Below are positions 1 to 6,194 of a DNA stretch of 7,504 nt, in pieces. The notes beneath the pieces were generated by a model, which searched no databases, was not told the DNA's origin, and saw only the letters and a list, made by a program, of their open reading frames with translations. Position 1 is the first letter of the stretch. Each line of letters starts with the position of its first letter. This DNA is from an uncultured Pseudomonadota bacterium (GTDB lineage Bacteria; Pseudomonadota; Alphaproteobacteria; RF32; CAG-239), in contig CACXFX010000149.1 of assembly GCA_902767055.1 (NCBI GenBank), positions 1 through 7,504 of the forward strand. Reading direction: 5' to 3'. Position numbers and translations under genes: made by a program.

Positions 1-1
1 G

Positions 2-87
2 CGGAACGTATAGGACTCGAACCTATGCATCCTTTTAAGGGGATGACGGATTAGCAATCCGCTGCATTACCACTCTGCCAACGTTCC
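2..87 (-). tRNA. tRNA-Ser (anticodon GCU)
   Basis: Read on the minus strand, this folds into a full class II tRNA. The 7-bp acceptor stem is perfect (GGAACGT with ACGTTCC). The D-stem is GCA/TGC, and the anticodon arm is GCGGA-TTGCTAA-TCCGT with anticodon GCT, so it reads AGC/AGU serine codons. A long variable arm (CATCC/GGATG) and a T-arm (ATAGG-TTCGAGT-CCTAT) follow. The long variable arm and the G discriminator (position 2) are both expected of tRNA-Ser. Only one further base (C on the minus strand) is visible past the discriminator, so whether CCA is encoded cannot be told. It is transcribed divergently from the U32-family gene. Confidence 0.97.
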
Positions 88-100
88 GTGGTTGAATGTC

Positions 101-129
101 CTTTTAACGCATCTTTTTGCCTTCGTCAA
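101..129 (-). promoter_or_regulatory. Sigma-70-type promoter of the tRNA-Ser gene
   Basis: On the minus strand there is a TTGACG -35 box (124-129), a 17-nt spacer and a TAAAAG -10 box (101-106). The predicted start lies only a few bases before the mature tRNA 5' end at 87, the compact layout usual for tRNA genes. The -35 matches the consensus at 5 of 6 positions and the -10 at 4 of 6. This is inferred from sequence only. Confidence 0.6.
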
Positions 130-211
130 TAATTTTTTTTATTTTTTTACATAAATTAAAGAAAACGCATTTTTGCTTGACTTTTTTATATAAAACGAAT
201 AAAGAGAGCAC

Positions 212-2467
212 ATGAAAAAAATGACAGAACTTTTGGCGCCCGCCGGCGATATTGAAGCAGCTTATGCGGCACTTTATTTTGGCGCGGATGCGCTTTATCT
301 TGGGCTTAAAAATTTTTCGGCACGTGCAACCGCGACCAATTTTGATGAAAATCAATTGGATGAAATTACGGCTTATGCACATCATTTAGGCCGCAAAATT
401 TACGTAACAATCAATACACTGGTTAAACAAGATGAACTGCCTGATTTAATCAAAAATCTTGATATTTGTTCAAAATGCAAGGTTGATGCTGTTATTTTGC
501 AAGATTTGGGCGTTGCGCATTTGATAAAATCACAATATCCGGAACTTCAAATACATGCCAGCACACAAATGGCCATTCATAACAAAGAGCGTGCGCTGTT
601 TTTGAAAAGTCTCGGTTTTTCCCGCGTTGTTTTGGCGCGTGAATTGACATTAAATGAAATCAACGAAATTGCCGCCATCGATGGCCTTGAAACAGAAGTT
701 TTTATTCACGGTGCTTTATGCTATTCTTATAGCGGCATTTGCCAATTTTCGGCACTCGAATATGATAAAAGTGCCAATCGGGGCAAATGTTTGTACCCCT
801 GTCGCGGCATTTTTGGGCAGAATAGAGAAAACAAGCATATTTTTTCAATGAAAGATATGGCTCTTGAAAGTGATATTTTAAAGCTTAAAGCCACATCTCT
901 TAAAATTGAAGGGCGCAAAAAATCAGCGCTTTATGTTGCGGCCGTGACGGATTATTATCGAAAAATTTTGGATGGGCAAACTCCTGATAAAGAAAACTCA
1001 GAAAATATCAAACAGATTTTTTCACGCCCATGGTGTAAATTTCACGTTTTGGGTAAAAATAAAGATATTGTCGATCCTGATTTTGTCGGTCATCGTGGCC
1101 TTAAAATCGGTAAAATTGAAAATATTTTTAAAGGTCGTTTGATCATCACGCCGACCCATCAAATCGGGCGTTTCGACGGATTGCAAATTGATGTCAAAGG
1201 ACAAGAAAAACCATTTGGATTTTCGGTGCAAAATATTATCCAAAACGGCAAAAATGTTTTTGAATCCAAAGCCGGACAACAAATTGAAATTGATTTGCCG
1301 AAAAGTTATCCCAATCTTGAAAAAGGATATGACGTTTACCTTGCCTCATCATCAAAAGTCAAAGGCGCATATGATTATCAAAAACCAAAGCCCAAAGAAT
1401 TTCAAAACAAAGTCAAAATTGATGTGATTGCTCAGATTTTTAAAGATAAAATCAAAGCCAAATCCGGTGATTTTTGCTTTGAATTAACGGGAAATTTTGA
1501 GCCCGCCGCAAATATTGAAAAAGTTTATGACGCCTTTGTTAAAAGTTTTGCAAAAACAGGGGATACAATTCTTGAGCTTGACGGATTTGAACTTAAAAAT
1601 CCGGACAAACTGTTTGCTCCGGCATCAATGATTAATGACTTGCGGCGCGGTTTGTATGAAAAGATAAAGCCACAATTCAAACATGGCACTTTATCTCCCG
1701 CCCCTGCCCCATATTTAAGCAAGGCACAAGGCTTTGTCATCAAAACAGACAATCTTGAAAATTTGAATTTGCTTGATTTAAACAAATTTGATGAAGTGAT
1801 TTACTTAATCGGTGATGAACCTGATTTTAAAGGGCTTTCGAAAGTAGCAAAAGAAAAACTCAGAATTGCCTTGCCGACTGTTTGTCGCAACCCTGAAATT
1901 TTAAGCAATGCCGTTAAACAATTGCTTGATTTGGGCTATCAAAAATGGGAAGTTTCCAATTATTGGGGGCTTGAAGTTATTGACCCGCGAAAATATGACG
2001 TGGCATTTTCCCCGATGATATATACGCTCAATTCAGAATCGATTTTAATGGCACAAAAAATCGGTGCGAAACGTGTATCGTTTGCCCTTGAAGATACGAT
2101 GGAAAACATCAAAGAACTGTGTTCTCTCAGCTCACTTGAAACAAGCTTGATTGTTTATCAAGATATACCTCTGTTCACAAGCGCCGTTTGTATCAGGCAA
2201 AATAATTGTGCTGATTGTCAAGGCGGTAAAAAAATCCTTGAGCTGACAAAAGACGGGCAAAAGTTTGATGCACTGTCCGTTCCTTGCCAAACAATGCTTT
2301 TTGATAAGCGTCCGTTTTGCATAGCCTCAAACTCAAATAAAATAAAGCCGACATTCTATCAAATGGACTTTTGCCACATGCCTTATACACCTCAAAAAGT
2401 GCATGACATTGTTGAAAAGTTATTGCACTTTGAAGATGTTAAACCTTCTATGAAAGGTAATTTTTAA
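212..2467 (+). CDS. rlhA: U32-family protein, RlhA-like (23S rRNA cytidine hydroxylase family)
   Basis: A 751-residue U32 'peptidase' family protein. Known relatives (RlhA, TrhP, UbiU/UbiV) are Fe-S-dependent, prephenate- or O2-linked hydroxylation factors, not proteases. RlhA hydroxylates C2501 of 23S rRNA and is the best match in architecture. The N-terminal TIM-barrel-like part opens with ELLAPAGD (6-13) and has FSARA (35-39). The U32 signature spans 162-180 (E-x-F-x2-G-A-L-C-x4-G-x-C). Candidate cluster ligands are Cys170, Cys177, Cys193 and Cys197. SLKIEGRKKS (229-238) is the usual SLKIEGR block. A beta-rich middle (about 290-380) and a DUF3656-like stretch (about 400-490) follow, as in RlhA. 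The last 250 residues resemble a second, degenerate U32 half with more cysteines (660, 666, 669, 692, 703). It is about 100 residues longer than E. coli RlhA as I recall it. Start: ATG 212 has GAGAG very close (204-208); Met4 at 221 is an alternative. Family is sure; the exact substrate (rRNA or other) is inferred. Confidence 0.85.
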   Translation: MKKMTELLAPAGDIEAAYAALYFGADALYLGLKNFSARATATNFDENQLDEITAYAHHLGRKIYVTINTLVKQDELPDLIKNLDICSKCKVDAVILQDLGVAHLIKSQYPELQIHASTQMAIHNKERALFLKSLGFSRVVLARELTLNEINEIAAIDGLETEVFIHGALCYSYSGICQFSALEYDKSANRGKCLYPCRGIFGQNRENKHIFSMKDMALESDILKLKATSLKIEGRKKSALYVAAVTDYYRKILDGQTPDKENSENIKQIFSRPWCKFHVLGKNKDIVDPDFVGHRGLKIGKIENIFKGRLIITPTHQIGRFDGLQIDVKGQEKPFGFSVQNIIQNGKNVFESKAGQQIEIDLPKSYPNLEKGYDVYLASSSKVKGAYDYQKPKPKEFQNKVKIDVIAQIFKDKIKAKSGDFCFELTGNFEPAANIEKVYDAFVKSFAKTGDTILELDGFELKNPDKLFAPASMINDLRRGLYEKIKPQFKHGTLSPAPAPYLSKAQGFVIKTDNLENLNLLDLNKFDEVIYLIGDEPDFKGLSKVAKEKLRIALPTVCRNPEILSNAVKQLLDLGYQKWEVSNYWGLEVIDPRKYDVAFSPMIYTLNSESILMAQKIGAKRVSFALEDTMENIKELCSLSSLETSLIVYQDIPLFTSAVCIRQNNCADCQGGKKILELTKDGQKFDALSVPCQTMLFDKRPFCIASNSNKIKPTFYQMDFCHMPYTPQKVHDIVEKLLHFEDVKPSMKGNF

Positions 2468-2567
2468 GCCGCATTAAGGATAGATAATTGAGCATATTCC
2501 CCATAACACCGGTACGTATTAGGCATATAGTATTAGTGTCTTCAGGTTTAGATTGTATCATAACTTG

Positions 2568-2597
2568 TTGTTTTCATCATTATACTATCACGATAAT
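2568..2597 (+). promoter_or_regulatory. Possible weak promoter for the LRR gene
   Basis: TTGTTT (2568-2573), an 18-nt spacer and GATAAT (2592-2597, 5 of 6 matches to TATAAT). It would give an untranslated leader of about 125 nt that includes the inverted repeat at 2676-2701. The -35 is poor. In the rest of the 2468-2728 spacer there is a T8 run (2614-2621) without a convincing hairpin, and an isolated TTGACA (2643-2648) that lacks a -10 partner. Confidence 0.3.
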
Positions 2598-2675
2598 AAA
2601 CTTGTAACGTCAATTTTTTTTGTATTTTAAGTGCGATTTTTCTTGACATTCAGCTTTTAAGGTGGAAAAACACTG

Positions 2676-2701
2676 ACGGATTGGAAAATTTACGAATCCG
2701 T
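2676..2701 (+). repeat. Inverted repeat / hairpin upstream of the LRR gene
   Basis: ACGGATT (2676-2682) and AATCCGT (2695-2701) are perfect 7-bp inverted arms around a 12-nt AT-rich loop. The right arm ends 27 bases before the LRR start codon and just ahead of its ribosome binding site (2715-2720). There is no immediate T-run, so it is not a canonical terminator. It could be an operator or an mRNA leader hairpin; function is unknown. Confidence 0.45.
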
Positions 2702-2728
2702 ATCAACAATTTTTAAGAAGATAATTTG

Positions 2729-3400
2729 ATGAAAAAAGCATTTATTTTAAGTATATCATGCACGATATTGATTGCTCATTTAAGTTATGCACAAACAGCA
2801 TCAGGAACAATTGAGAATATTTCATGGTCTCTTGATGGTGATGTCTTGACAATTTCCGGCACCGGAGCTATTCCGACCTATGAAGAACAAAATAGTCTAA
2901 CCACGGCACCATGGAGATCATATGCGGCAAATATTAATTCTATTGTTGTTTCTGATGGTGTTACCGACCTTGGACAGTATGCTTTCAAAGGAATTGCGGC
3001 AACAAATATTTCTCTTGGAAAGGATGTTGCTGTTATCGGGCAATATGCTTTGGCCGGCACTAACATTGGAAGTCTTACTTTGCCCGACAGCGTTACACAG
3101 GTCGCAACAGGAGCTTTGGATATCAGTACTTTAAGATCGTTAACCATTCCTGAAACAACGATTTTTTCTGATAAATATGTCTTTCCTGAAGAGAAATCAT
3201 CTTTAGTAGTTTATTGTAAAGGCAATACATCGACTTGTGATAGCCATCTTTTGCCTTATGGAATTCATACACAACTGGTTCAAAATAATCCTTCTCAGGG
3301 ACAAAAGTCCGGAGGACATAAAGTTCACAGAATTTATACGGTTGAAGAAGCTAATGAAGTTGCCGGTGAAATAAACACATTTCGGATTAAATACAGATAA
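2729..3400 (+). CDS. Secreted BspA-like leucine-rich repeat (LRR_5) protein
   Basis: A 223-residue predicted exported protein. The signal peptide (residues 1-21) has two lysines, a hydrophobic core and a likely SYA|Q cleavage site. The start of the mature protein (27-50), with WSLDGDVLTISGTG, is the N-terminal cap common in BspA/LRR_5 proteins of gut and oral bacteria. About three 22-23-residue repeats follow (70-92, 93-114, 115-137). Each has an (I/L)-x-(V/L/I)-x-(D/P)-x-V-T/AxI pattern and 'YAFKG/YALAG' turns. Cys163 and Cys170 may form a disulfide. After a Gly/Ser/Gln-rich linker (186-197) comes a basic tail with IYTVEEANE (202-210), ending INTFRIKYR. LRR_5 domains usually mediate surface adhesion or binding; the partner is unknown. 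It is short for its family, with few repeats. ATG 2729 is chosen over the adjacent TTG at 2726 because AAGAAG (2715-2720) sits 8 nt before it. It appears to be a single-gene unit, not part of the metG operon. Confidence 0.8.
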   Translation: MKKAFILSISCTILIAHLSYAQTASGTIENISWSLDGDVLTISGTGAIPTYEEQNSLTTAPWRSYAANINSIVVSDGVTDLGQYAFKGIAATNISLGKDVAVIGQYALAGTNIGSLTLPDSVTQVATGALDISTLRSLTIPETTIFSDKYVFPEEKSSLVVYCKGNTSTCDSHLLPYGIHTQLVQNNPSQGQKSGGHKVHRIYTVEEANEVAGEINTFRIKYR

Positions 3401-3418
3401 TGGCATAGAAAGCAACAA

Positions 3419-3448
3419 GGCGGCTGAAAAATGCCGCTATTTTTGTTT
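3419..3448 (+). terminator. Weak rho-independent terminator after the LRR gene
   Basis: The stem is GCGGC (3420-3424) with GCCGC (3433-3437), plus a G-T pair outside it, around an 8-nt loop. It is followed by TATTTTTGTTT. The stem is short (5-6 bp) but GC-rich in an AT-rich region, lies 19 nt after the LRR stop codon, and has the T-rich tail on the plus strand. Confidence 0.55.
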
Positions 3449-3466
3449 GAAAAGCTTAAAATATGC

Positions 3467-3494
3467 TTGAAGTTTAAATAAAAGCGCCTAAAAT
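3467..3494 (+). promoter_or_regulatory. Candidate sigma-70 promoter of the metG operon
   Basis: TTGAAG (3467-3472, preceded by C, giving CTTGA) is separated by 16 nt from TAAAAT (3489-3494, 5 of 6 matches to TATAAT). The start would fall near 3501, giving a leader of about 30 nt before metG. It lies directly downstream of the LRR terminator, which supports an independent operon. A small hairpin (CGCC 3485-3488 with GGCG 3498-3501) overlaps the -10 region and is probably incidental. Confidence 0.5.
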
Positions 3495-3517
3495 AAGGGC
3501 GAAAATAATTGTTTGTT

Positions 3518-3523
3518 CGGAGA
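3518..3523 (+). promoter_or_regulatory. Ribosome binding site deciding the metG start
   Basis: CGGAGA contains GGAG at 3519-3522. It is only 3 nt from the ATG at 3526 but 9 nt from the ATG at 3532. The second spacing is workable and the first is too short, so translation most likely begins at 3532. Confidence 0.6.
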
Positions 3524-3531
3524 AAATGTAT

Positions 3532-5229
3532 ATGAAAAAAATACTCGTCACTTCTGCGCTTCCATATATTAACGGTGTACCGCATTTGGGGCATATGGTC
3601 GGATGTTTATTGCCGTCTGATGTTTATGCACGTTTTGAGCGAATGATGGGTAACAATGTTTTGTATATCGTCGGTACGGATGAACATGGAACGACTTCGG
3701 AAGTCGGCGCCTTAAAAGCAGGTATGGATGTGCAAAGCTATTGCGATATGAATCATGAACGTCACTATAAAACTTATAAAGATTTTAATCTTTCATTTGA
3801 TTATTTCGGCCGCACATCATCCGAGCAAAACAAAGAAATCACCTATCAGATTTTTGAAGCTTTGGATAAAAATGGTTTTATTGAAGAGCGTGAAGTTAAA
3901 CAGGTTTATTCCATTGATGATAAAATGTTTTTAGCCGACCGCTATATTACAGGTACCTGCCCGTATTGCGGATATGATAAAGCGCGCGGTGATCAGTGTG
4001 AAAATTGCACCAAAGTTTTGGAACCGACCGATTTGATTAATCCGAAAAGCACGATTTCCGGATCTTCGAATTTGGAGGTCAGAACATCAAAACACCTTTT
4101 TTTAAATCTGCCAAAAATAGAGCCTCAACTCAGAGAATGGCTCAAATCAAAAGAAGCATTTTGGCCGGATGTTGCTTATTCTATTGCATTAAAATGGCTT
4201 AAAGAAGGTTTAGAGCCTCGTTGTATCACACGCGATTTGAAATGGGGTTTTCCTGTGCCTAAAAAAGGCTATGAAGACAAAGTTTTTTATGTATGGTTTG
4301 ATGCCCCGATCGGTTATATAGGCATCACAAAACAATGGTCTGATGAAAAACCGACACAACGTGACTGGAAAGATTGGTGGTTTGAAGACAAAGATGTTTA
4401 TTACGTCGAGTTTATGGGCAAAGATAATGTCCCATATCACTCCATCACCTTCCCTGCGACCCTTTTGGGAACAAACCAAAATTATAAAAAAGTTGATTAC
4501 TTAAAAGGTTTCAGCTATCTGACTTATGAAGGCGGTAAATTTTCAAAATCAGAAAATCGAGGTGTTTTTGCAGGCGATGCCGTGACAGAATTTAAAGCTG
4601 ATTATTGGCGCTACTTTTTGATGAGTAACATACCCGAAAGTTCAGATTCAAGCTTTACGTTTGATTTGTTCTCAAGTGTCGTCAACAAAGACTTAAACGG
4701 CGTTTTGGGCAATTTTGTGTCGCGTGTTTTGAAAATGACTTCATCAAAAATCGGTAATACTGTTCCCCCGGCAGATACATGGACAGCTCTTGAAAATGAG
4801 CTTGCAGCAAATCTTCAAACTCATATTGACTTGTATTTTAAATATATGAGTGAGCTTGAATTTCGAAAAGCGCTTGGAGAACTCAGAGCTGTTTGGGTTG
4901 AAGGCAACAATTATATTACGCTTGCCGAGCCTTGGACAGTAATTAAAGAAGATCCGAAGCGTGCAGGTGCGATTTTAAATATTTGCATTAATTTAATACG
5001 TATTTTTGCTCTTTTATCATATCCTGTTATGCCCGAAACATCTGAGAATATGATGGCACGTCTAGACTTAAAAATTGATGAACATGCCGGCTTAAAAGAT
5101 TTTAATGTTCAAAAAGAGCTTTTGGCTGTTAAAGAAGGTATGCCTTTTGAAGTCGGTGAGCCTTTATTTGAACGCATTACGCCTGAGAGGACAGAAGAGT
5201 TAAAAGCAAAATACGGGAGTGCAAAATGA
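3532..5229 (+). CDS. metG: Methionyl-tRNA synthetase (MetRS, one zinc knuckle, no C-terminal EMAP-like domain)
   Basis: This cytoplasmic enzyme charges tRNA-Met with methionine using ATP; it is essential. From Met 3532 it has 565 residues. The Rossmann fold carries the HIGH-type motif HLGH (18-21) and GTDEHGT (48-54). The zinc knuckle is CPYC (143-146) plus CENC (156-159). WFDAP (255-259) lies in the catalytic core and KFSKS (336-340) is the KMSKS loop. The helical anticodon-binding domain follows (about 375-530). The protein stops just after PLFERI (about 544-549), so the tRNA-binding/dimerisation domain of the 677-residue E. coli enzyme is absent. Several blocks (VPHLGHMVGC, PRCITRDLKWG, EDKVFYVWFDA) look more like eukaryotic/archaeal MetRS than the usual alphaproteobacterial MetG. 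The second knuckle of that lineage has lost its cysteines. An upstream in-frame ATG at 3526 would add two residues. Its TGA overlaps the next start codon (ATGA), indicating translational coupling. Confidence 0.96.
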   Translation: MKKILVTSALPYINGVPHLGHMVGCLLPSDVYARFERMMGNNVLYIVGTDEHGTTSEVGALKAGMDVQSYCDMNHERHYKTYKDFNLSFDYFGRTSSEQNKEITYQIFEALDKNGFIEEREVKQVYSIDDKMFLADRYITGTCPYCGYDKARGDQCENCTKVLEPTDLINPKSTISGSSNLEVRTSKHLFLNLPKIEPQLREWLKSKEAFWPDVAYSIALKWLKEGLEPRCITRDLKWGFPVPKKGYEDKVFYVWFDAPIGYIGITKQWSDEKPTQRDWKDWWFEDKDVYYVEFMGKDNVPYHSITFPATLLGTNQNYKKVDYLKGFSYLTYEGGKFSKSENRGVFAGDAVTEFKADYWRYFLMSNIPESSDSSFTFDLFSSVVNKDLNGVLGNFVSRVLKMTSSKIGNTVPPADTWTALENELAANLQTHIDLYFKYMSELEFRKALGELRAVWVEGNNYITLAEPWTVIKEDPKRAGAILNICINLIRIFALLSYPVMPETSENMMARLDLKIDEHAGLKDFNVQKELLAVKEGMPFEVGEPLFERITPERTEELKAKYGSAK

Positions 5230-6182
5230 TTACATTCAAAAAAATAAAAGCGCATTTTTTGATGTTATGCGGGCGCTTAAAGAAAACGCTTCTGCTTGCT
5301 TTGAAGTATTTTCTGCATCATCCGCTCAGACTTTTAATGGCTTTGGTAGCCTTGATTGTTTTGATTGCGGCGATTTATGCCGTGGAATATTTTATCGCCG
5401 GACAATCATTTAAAAAAGTCAAATCTCCTCAAGTTGTTCAAGCCCAAGAATCTGAGCCTTCGATTATTGAACCTAAAAAGTTTGCGAAGAATATCAAATT
5501 GAGCCACGCCTATCCGAAAACTTGGATCTCACAAAAAAACAAGCATGATGCGACAAATGATATCAAATCAGCAGATACTTCAAAAATTGACGAACCGGTC
5601 AAATATCCCATTTGGGATCTTAAACAACCGTTAAAAAAAGCAGCGCCCGTTCAAAAGATCGAAGAGGAAGTTGTTATAGTACCAGAAGAACAGAAAGAGC
5701 CTGAAATCGTTCAAGAAAACATTGTCGAAACACCTGAAGTTTTAAGGCAAGACCCAATTAAAATTCAAAATGATGAGGTAGAAAAAAAAGAGTCATTACC
5801 GACACCTGAATCTGAAGATAAAGTAAAAGAGCTTGATGAACAGGCACCTGCTTTGCTTTTGTATCGCAAGGTAGAAGGATTGGGCTTAAATTATCTTAAA
5901 ACACCGATTTTACTTGAGGGTGAAGCCGTGGTTTATGGTGCAAATGAGCTTTATGTCAAAGATACATACCTTTATTTGTACGGGATTTATACCGATCCGA
6001 TCAAGTATGACGAGCAAGAAGTGACACAATATATGCGCGATTTAGCCTCAGGTCAAAATTTGCAATGTTTGATTGTGGCATATACGACAGATAATGTTGC
6101 AACCGGATTATGTTTCTTGGGAGATGAAAATCTCAATCAAAAACTTGTTGATAAAAACATGGCAGATAATATTGCCCTTTAA
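5226..6182 (+). CDS. Membrane-anchored protein with degenerate SNase-like C-terminal domain
   Basis: 318 residues; no named gene recognised. A basic N-terminus (K/R/H-rich, 5-35) leads into one transmembrane helix (about 35-58), so the rest is probably periplasmic. Residues 60-208 form a Lys/Glu/Pro-rich, probably disordered linker. Residues 227-318 follow the staphylococcal nuclease (SNase/OB) pattern: a G-x-A-V...L-x-V strand pair, LYLYGIYTDP where nucleases have RLxGIDAPE, then L-A-S-G-x-x-L-x-C (Cys281), A-T-G-L-C (Cys296) and ENLNQKLVDKNMA, like the DLNxxLVxxGxA ending of bacterial SNase proteins. The DGD motif and catalytic Arg/Asp/Glu positions appear lost, so nuclease activity is unlikely. 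The two cysteines could pair in the periplasm. GGGAG (5215-5219) lies 6 nt before the start; the ATG overlaps the metG stop, and trkH begins 13 nt after its stop. The fold is inferred from pattern only. Confidence 0.75.
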   Translation: MITFKKIKAHFLMLCGRLKKTLLLALKYFLHHPLRLLMALVALIVLIAAIYAVEYFIAGQSFKKVKSPQVVQAQESEPSIIEPKKFAKNIKLSHAYPKTWISQKNKHDATNDIKSADTSKIDEPVKYPIWDLKQPLKKAAPVQKIEEEVVIVPEEQKEPEIVQENIVETPEVLRQDPIKIQNDEVEKKESLPTPESEDKVKELDEQAPALLLYRKVEGLGLNYLKTPILLEGEAVVYGANELYVKDTYLYLYGIYTDPIKYDEQEVTQYMRDLASGQNLQCLIVAYTTDNVATGLCFLGDENLNQKLVDKNMADNIAL

Positions 6183-6194
6183 GAGGATAATACG

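Noticed and set aside
176..205. CTTGAC (176-181) with TAAAGA (200-205) as a promoter for the rlhA-like gene.
   Set aside because: The -10 is weak, and the start would fall at the ATG itself, making a leaderless mRNA and leaving GAGAG untranscribed. The TATATAAAAC at 187-196 is too close to CTTGAC to be its -10. No convincing promoter was identified for this gene.
104..385. Minus-strand open frame of 93 codons.
   Set aside because: It overlaps the tRNA promoter and the rlhA-like start, is Lys/Ile/Phe-rich from the AT-rich spacer, and has no recognisable domain.
2600..2624. T8 run after TTGTAACGTCAA as a terminator for the rlhA-like gene.
   Set aside because: Only a 3-bp TTG/CAA stem can form, too weak for a rho-independent terminator.
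2643..2671. Perfect TTGACA at 2643-2648 as the -35 of the LRR promoter.
   Set aside because: At 16-19 nt spacing only A-rich sequence without a TATAAT-like hexamer is present.
3485..3501. CGCC/GGCG hairpin in the metG leader as a riboswitch or attenuator.
   Set aside because: Only 4-5 bp, overlapping the likely -10 box and start site; the leader of about 30 nt is too short for a T-box or SAM riboswitch.
5219..5413. Short plus-strand frame overlapping the metG end and next gene.
   Set aside because: It is out of frame with the well-supported 318-residue protein, which has a good ribosome binding site and TM helix; it has no support of its own.
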